Origin: Armatimonadota bacterium
GTDB lineage: Bacteria > Armatimonadota > UBA5829
Assembly: GCA_026415535.1 (NCBI GenBank)
Contig: JAOAGX010000132.1
Coordinates: 1 to 6,299, forward strand
Direction: 5' to 3'
Length of the DNA: 6,299 nucleotides
Part shown: piece after piece, positions 5,776-6,299 of the stretch
Numbering within the stretch: the first letter of the stretch is position 1
Layout of the letters: every line of letters starts with the position of its first letter
Notes under the pieces: model-generated
The model's database searches: none
Seen by the model: the letters and a program-made list of their open reading frames with translations, nothing else
What the model was told of the DNA's origin: nothing
Made by a program: the position numbers and the translations under genes

Positions 5776-6021
5776 CAGAAAGCATTCTTATCACAACAAC
5801 CTGACACCGATCCACTGAAAGGTTACTAGGCGACAAAACTGGCGTAATCATTTTAATTACTTTCCTCCACGGCAACCTCCGTCGGCTTAGGCGTTTGGAA
5901 TCCGGAATACATCTTTCTGCAAGAAAAAGACAGGCAACAATTCGCATGGCTGAAAGTTATCGGCAAGATATCCCTTATAGACTTAGAGTCGGTTGCGAAT
6001 GCTTGAGTGGAGGGATGCTTT

Positions 6022-6299
6022 GTGAGTAGACGGAGGGCTCGTGGCTTTACTCTTATCGAACTCTTGGTCGTTATCGCGGTGATAGCTGTTCTGGCAGCCG
6101 TTTTGTTCCCAGTGCTTGTTTCGGCAAAGCGGCAAGGCTATCAGGCGATGTGTTCTTCCAACCTGCGAAACTTTGCTAATGCGTTTCGCTTATATGCTTC
6201 GGACTGGAGTGGTCGGTTCCCTTTGCCCGGTGGTGGAGATGGTTCGTTGCCGCCGAGTATTTTCTGGCTGCACAGCGAAACAACCGGAGAGGCGAAGCA
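6022..6299 (+). CDS. Type IV prepilin/pseudopilin-like protein, 3' end cut by window edge
   Basis: The first 92 residues are present. A short basic leader (MSRRRARG) precedes the classic type III signal G|FTLIELLVVIAVIAVL. Cleavage by prepilin peptidase would fall after Gly8, with Phe9 methylated and Glu13 as the conserved Glu+5. The hydrophobic helix runs to about residue 33. Next comes CSSNLRNFANAFRLYASDWSGRFP (in outline C-S-N-L-R then Y-A-D-G-R-F-P), the pattern of the H-X9-DG/DUF1559-like pseudopilins abundant in Armatimonadota and Planctomycetota. The GTG at 6022 is chosen over GTG 6007 because GGAGGG (6009-6014) lies 7 nt upstream and the leader then has normal length; a stop at 6004 bounds the frame. 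The protein would be secreted or assembled by a type II or type IV pilus machinery. Its C-terminus is outside the window. Confidence 0.9.
   Translation, partial: MSRRRARGFTLIELLVVIAVIAVLAAVLFPVLVSAKRQGYQAMCSSNLRNFANAFRLYASDWSGRFPLPGGGDGSLPPSIFWLHSETTGEAK

Larger units (their letters stand above)
5618..6021. other. 404-bp divergent intergenic region with two hairpins
   Basis: This region lies between the leftward PIG-L gene and the rightward prepilin-like gene, so it should hold promoters for both. I found no hexamer pair good enough to call. Candidates such as TAAAAT (reverse strand, 5855-5850) and TTATAG (5975-5980) lack proper -35 partners. It contains hairpins at 5655-5682 and 5748-5775 and a GTAAT/ATTAC inverted repeat (5844-5848 and 5856-5860). 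A 92-codon reverse-strand ORF here is not believable as a gene. Confidence 0.6.

Noticed and set aside
5669..5947. 92-codon reverse-strand ORF in the divergent intergenic region
   Set aside because: No Shine-Dalgarno site, no recognisable domain, an irregular Ser/Arg-rich composition, and two hairpins run through or beside it.

Overview
The window looks like a bacterial chromosome segment of roughly balanced base composition. It carries six protein genes or gene fragments I believe, one extra small conserved protein, and two information-rich intergenic regions. The best guess for the host is a member of Armatimonadota or a similar lineage. This rests on three features: a DUF6754-type protein in a cluster with two small membrane proteins, a prepilin-like protein of the kind found in large numbers in Armatimonadota and Planctomycetota, and a secreted PIG-L deacetylase with an added C-terminal domain. 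No rRNA, tRNA or taxonomic marker is present, so this assignment is an inference.

Region 1-1345 is a leftward operon of three genes: a two-helix membrane protein with a PH-like tail, a small conserved helical protein, and a DUF6754-like membrane protein that runs off the left edge. The genes overlap or nearly touch. They are preceded by a perfect-consensus vegetative promoter (TTGACA, 17 bp, TATAAT) at 1412-1440, with a short inverted repeat over the expected transcription start.

Region 1582-4152 reads rightward and holds a complete NfeD/STOPP-type membrane serine protease and a stomatin/slipin SPFH protein. These are classical partners: in archaea the protease cleaves its stomatin partner. 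The pair normally forms a tight operon. Here the genes are 459 bp apart, and the gap holds a degenerate tandem array of about a dozen short units (16 nt, then 21-22 nt) bounded by two related copies of a 30-nt hairpin-prone element. The array is the most unusual structure in the window.

Region 4112-5617 reads leftward and encodes a membrane-anchored, probably extracytoplasmic PIG-L (LmbE) zinc deacetylase with a C-terminal beta-rich domain resembling CBM9/DOMON-like modules. Its 3' end overlaps the stomatin gene convergently by 41 bp.

Region 5618-6021 is a divergent intergenic stretch with two substantial imperfect hairpins and no believable gene. From 6022 a type IV prepilin/pseudopilin-like gene starts on a GTG and runs off the right edge. 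Together the content is envelope-centred: membrane proteolysis and SPFH scaffolding, surface glycan deacetylation, and a secreted or pilus-like protein.
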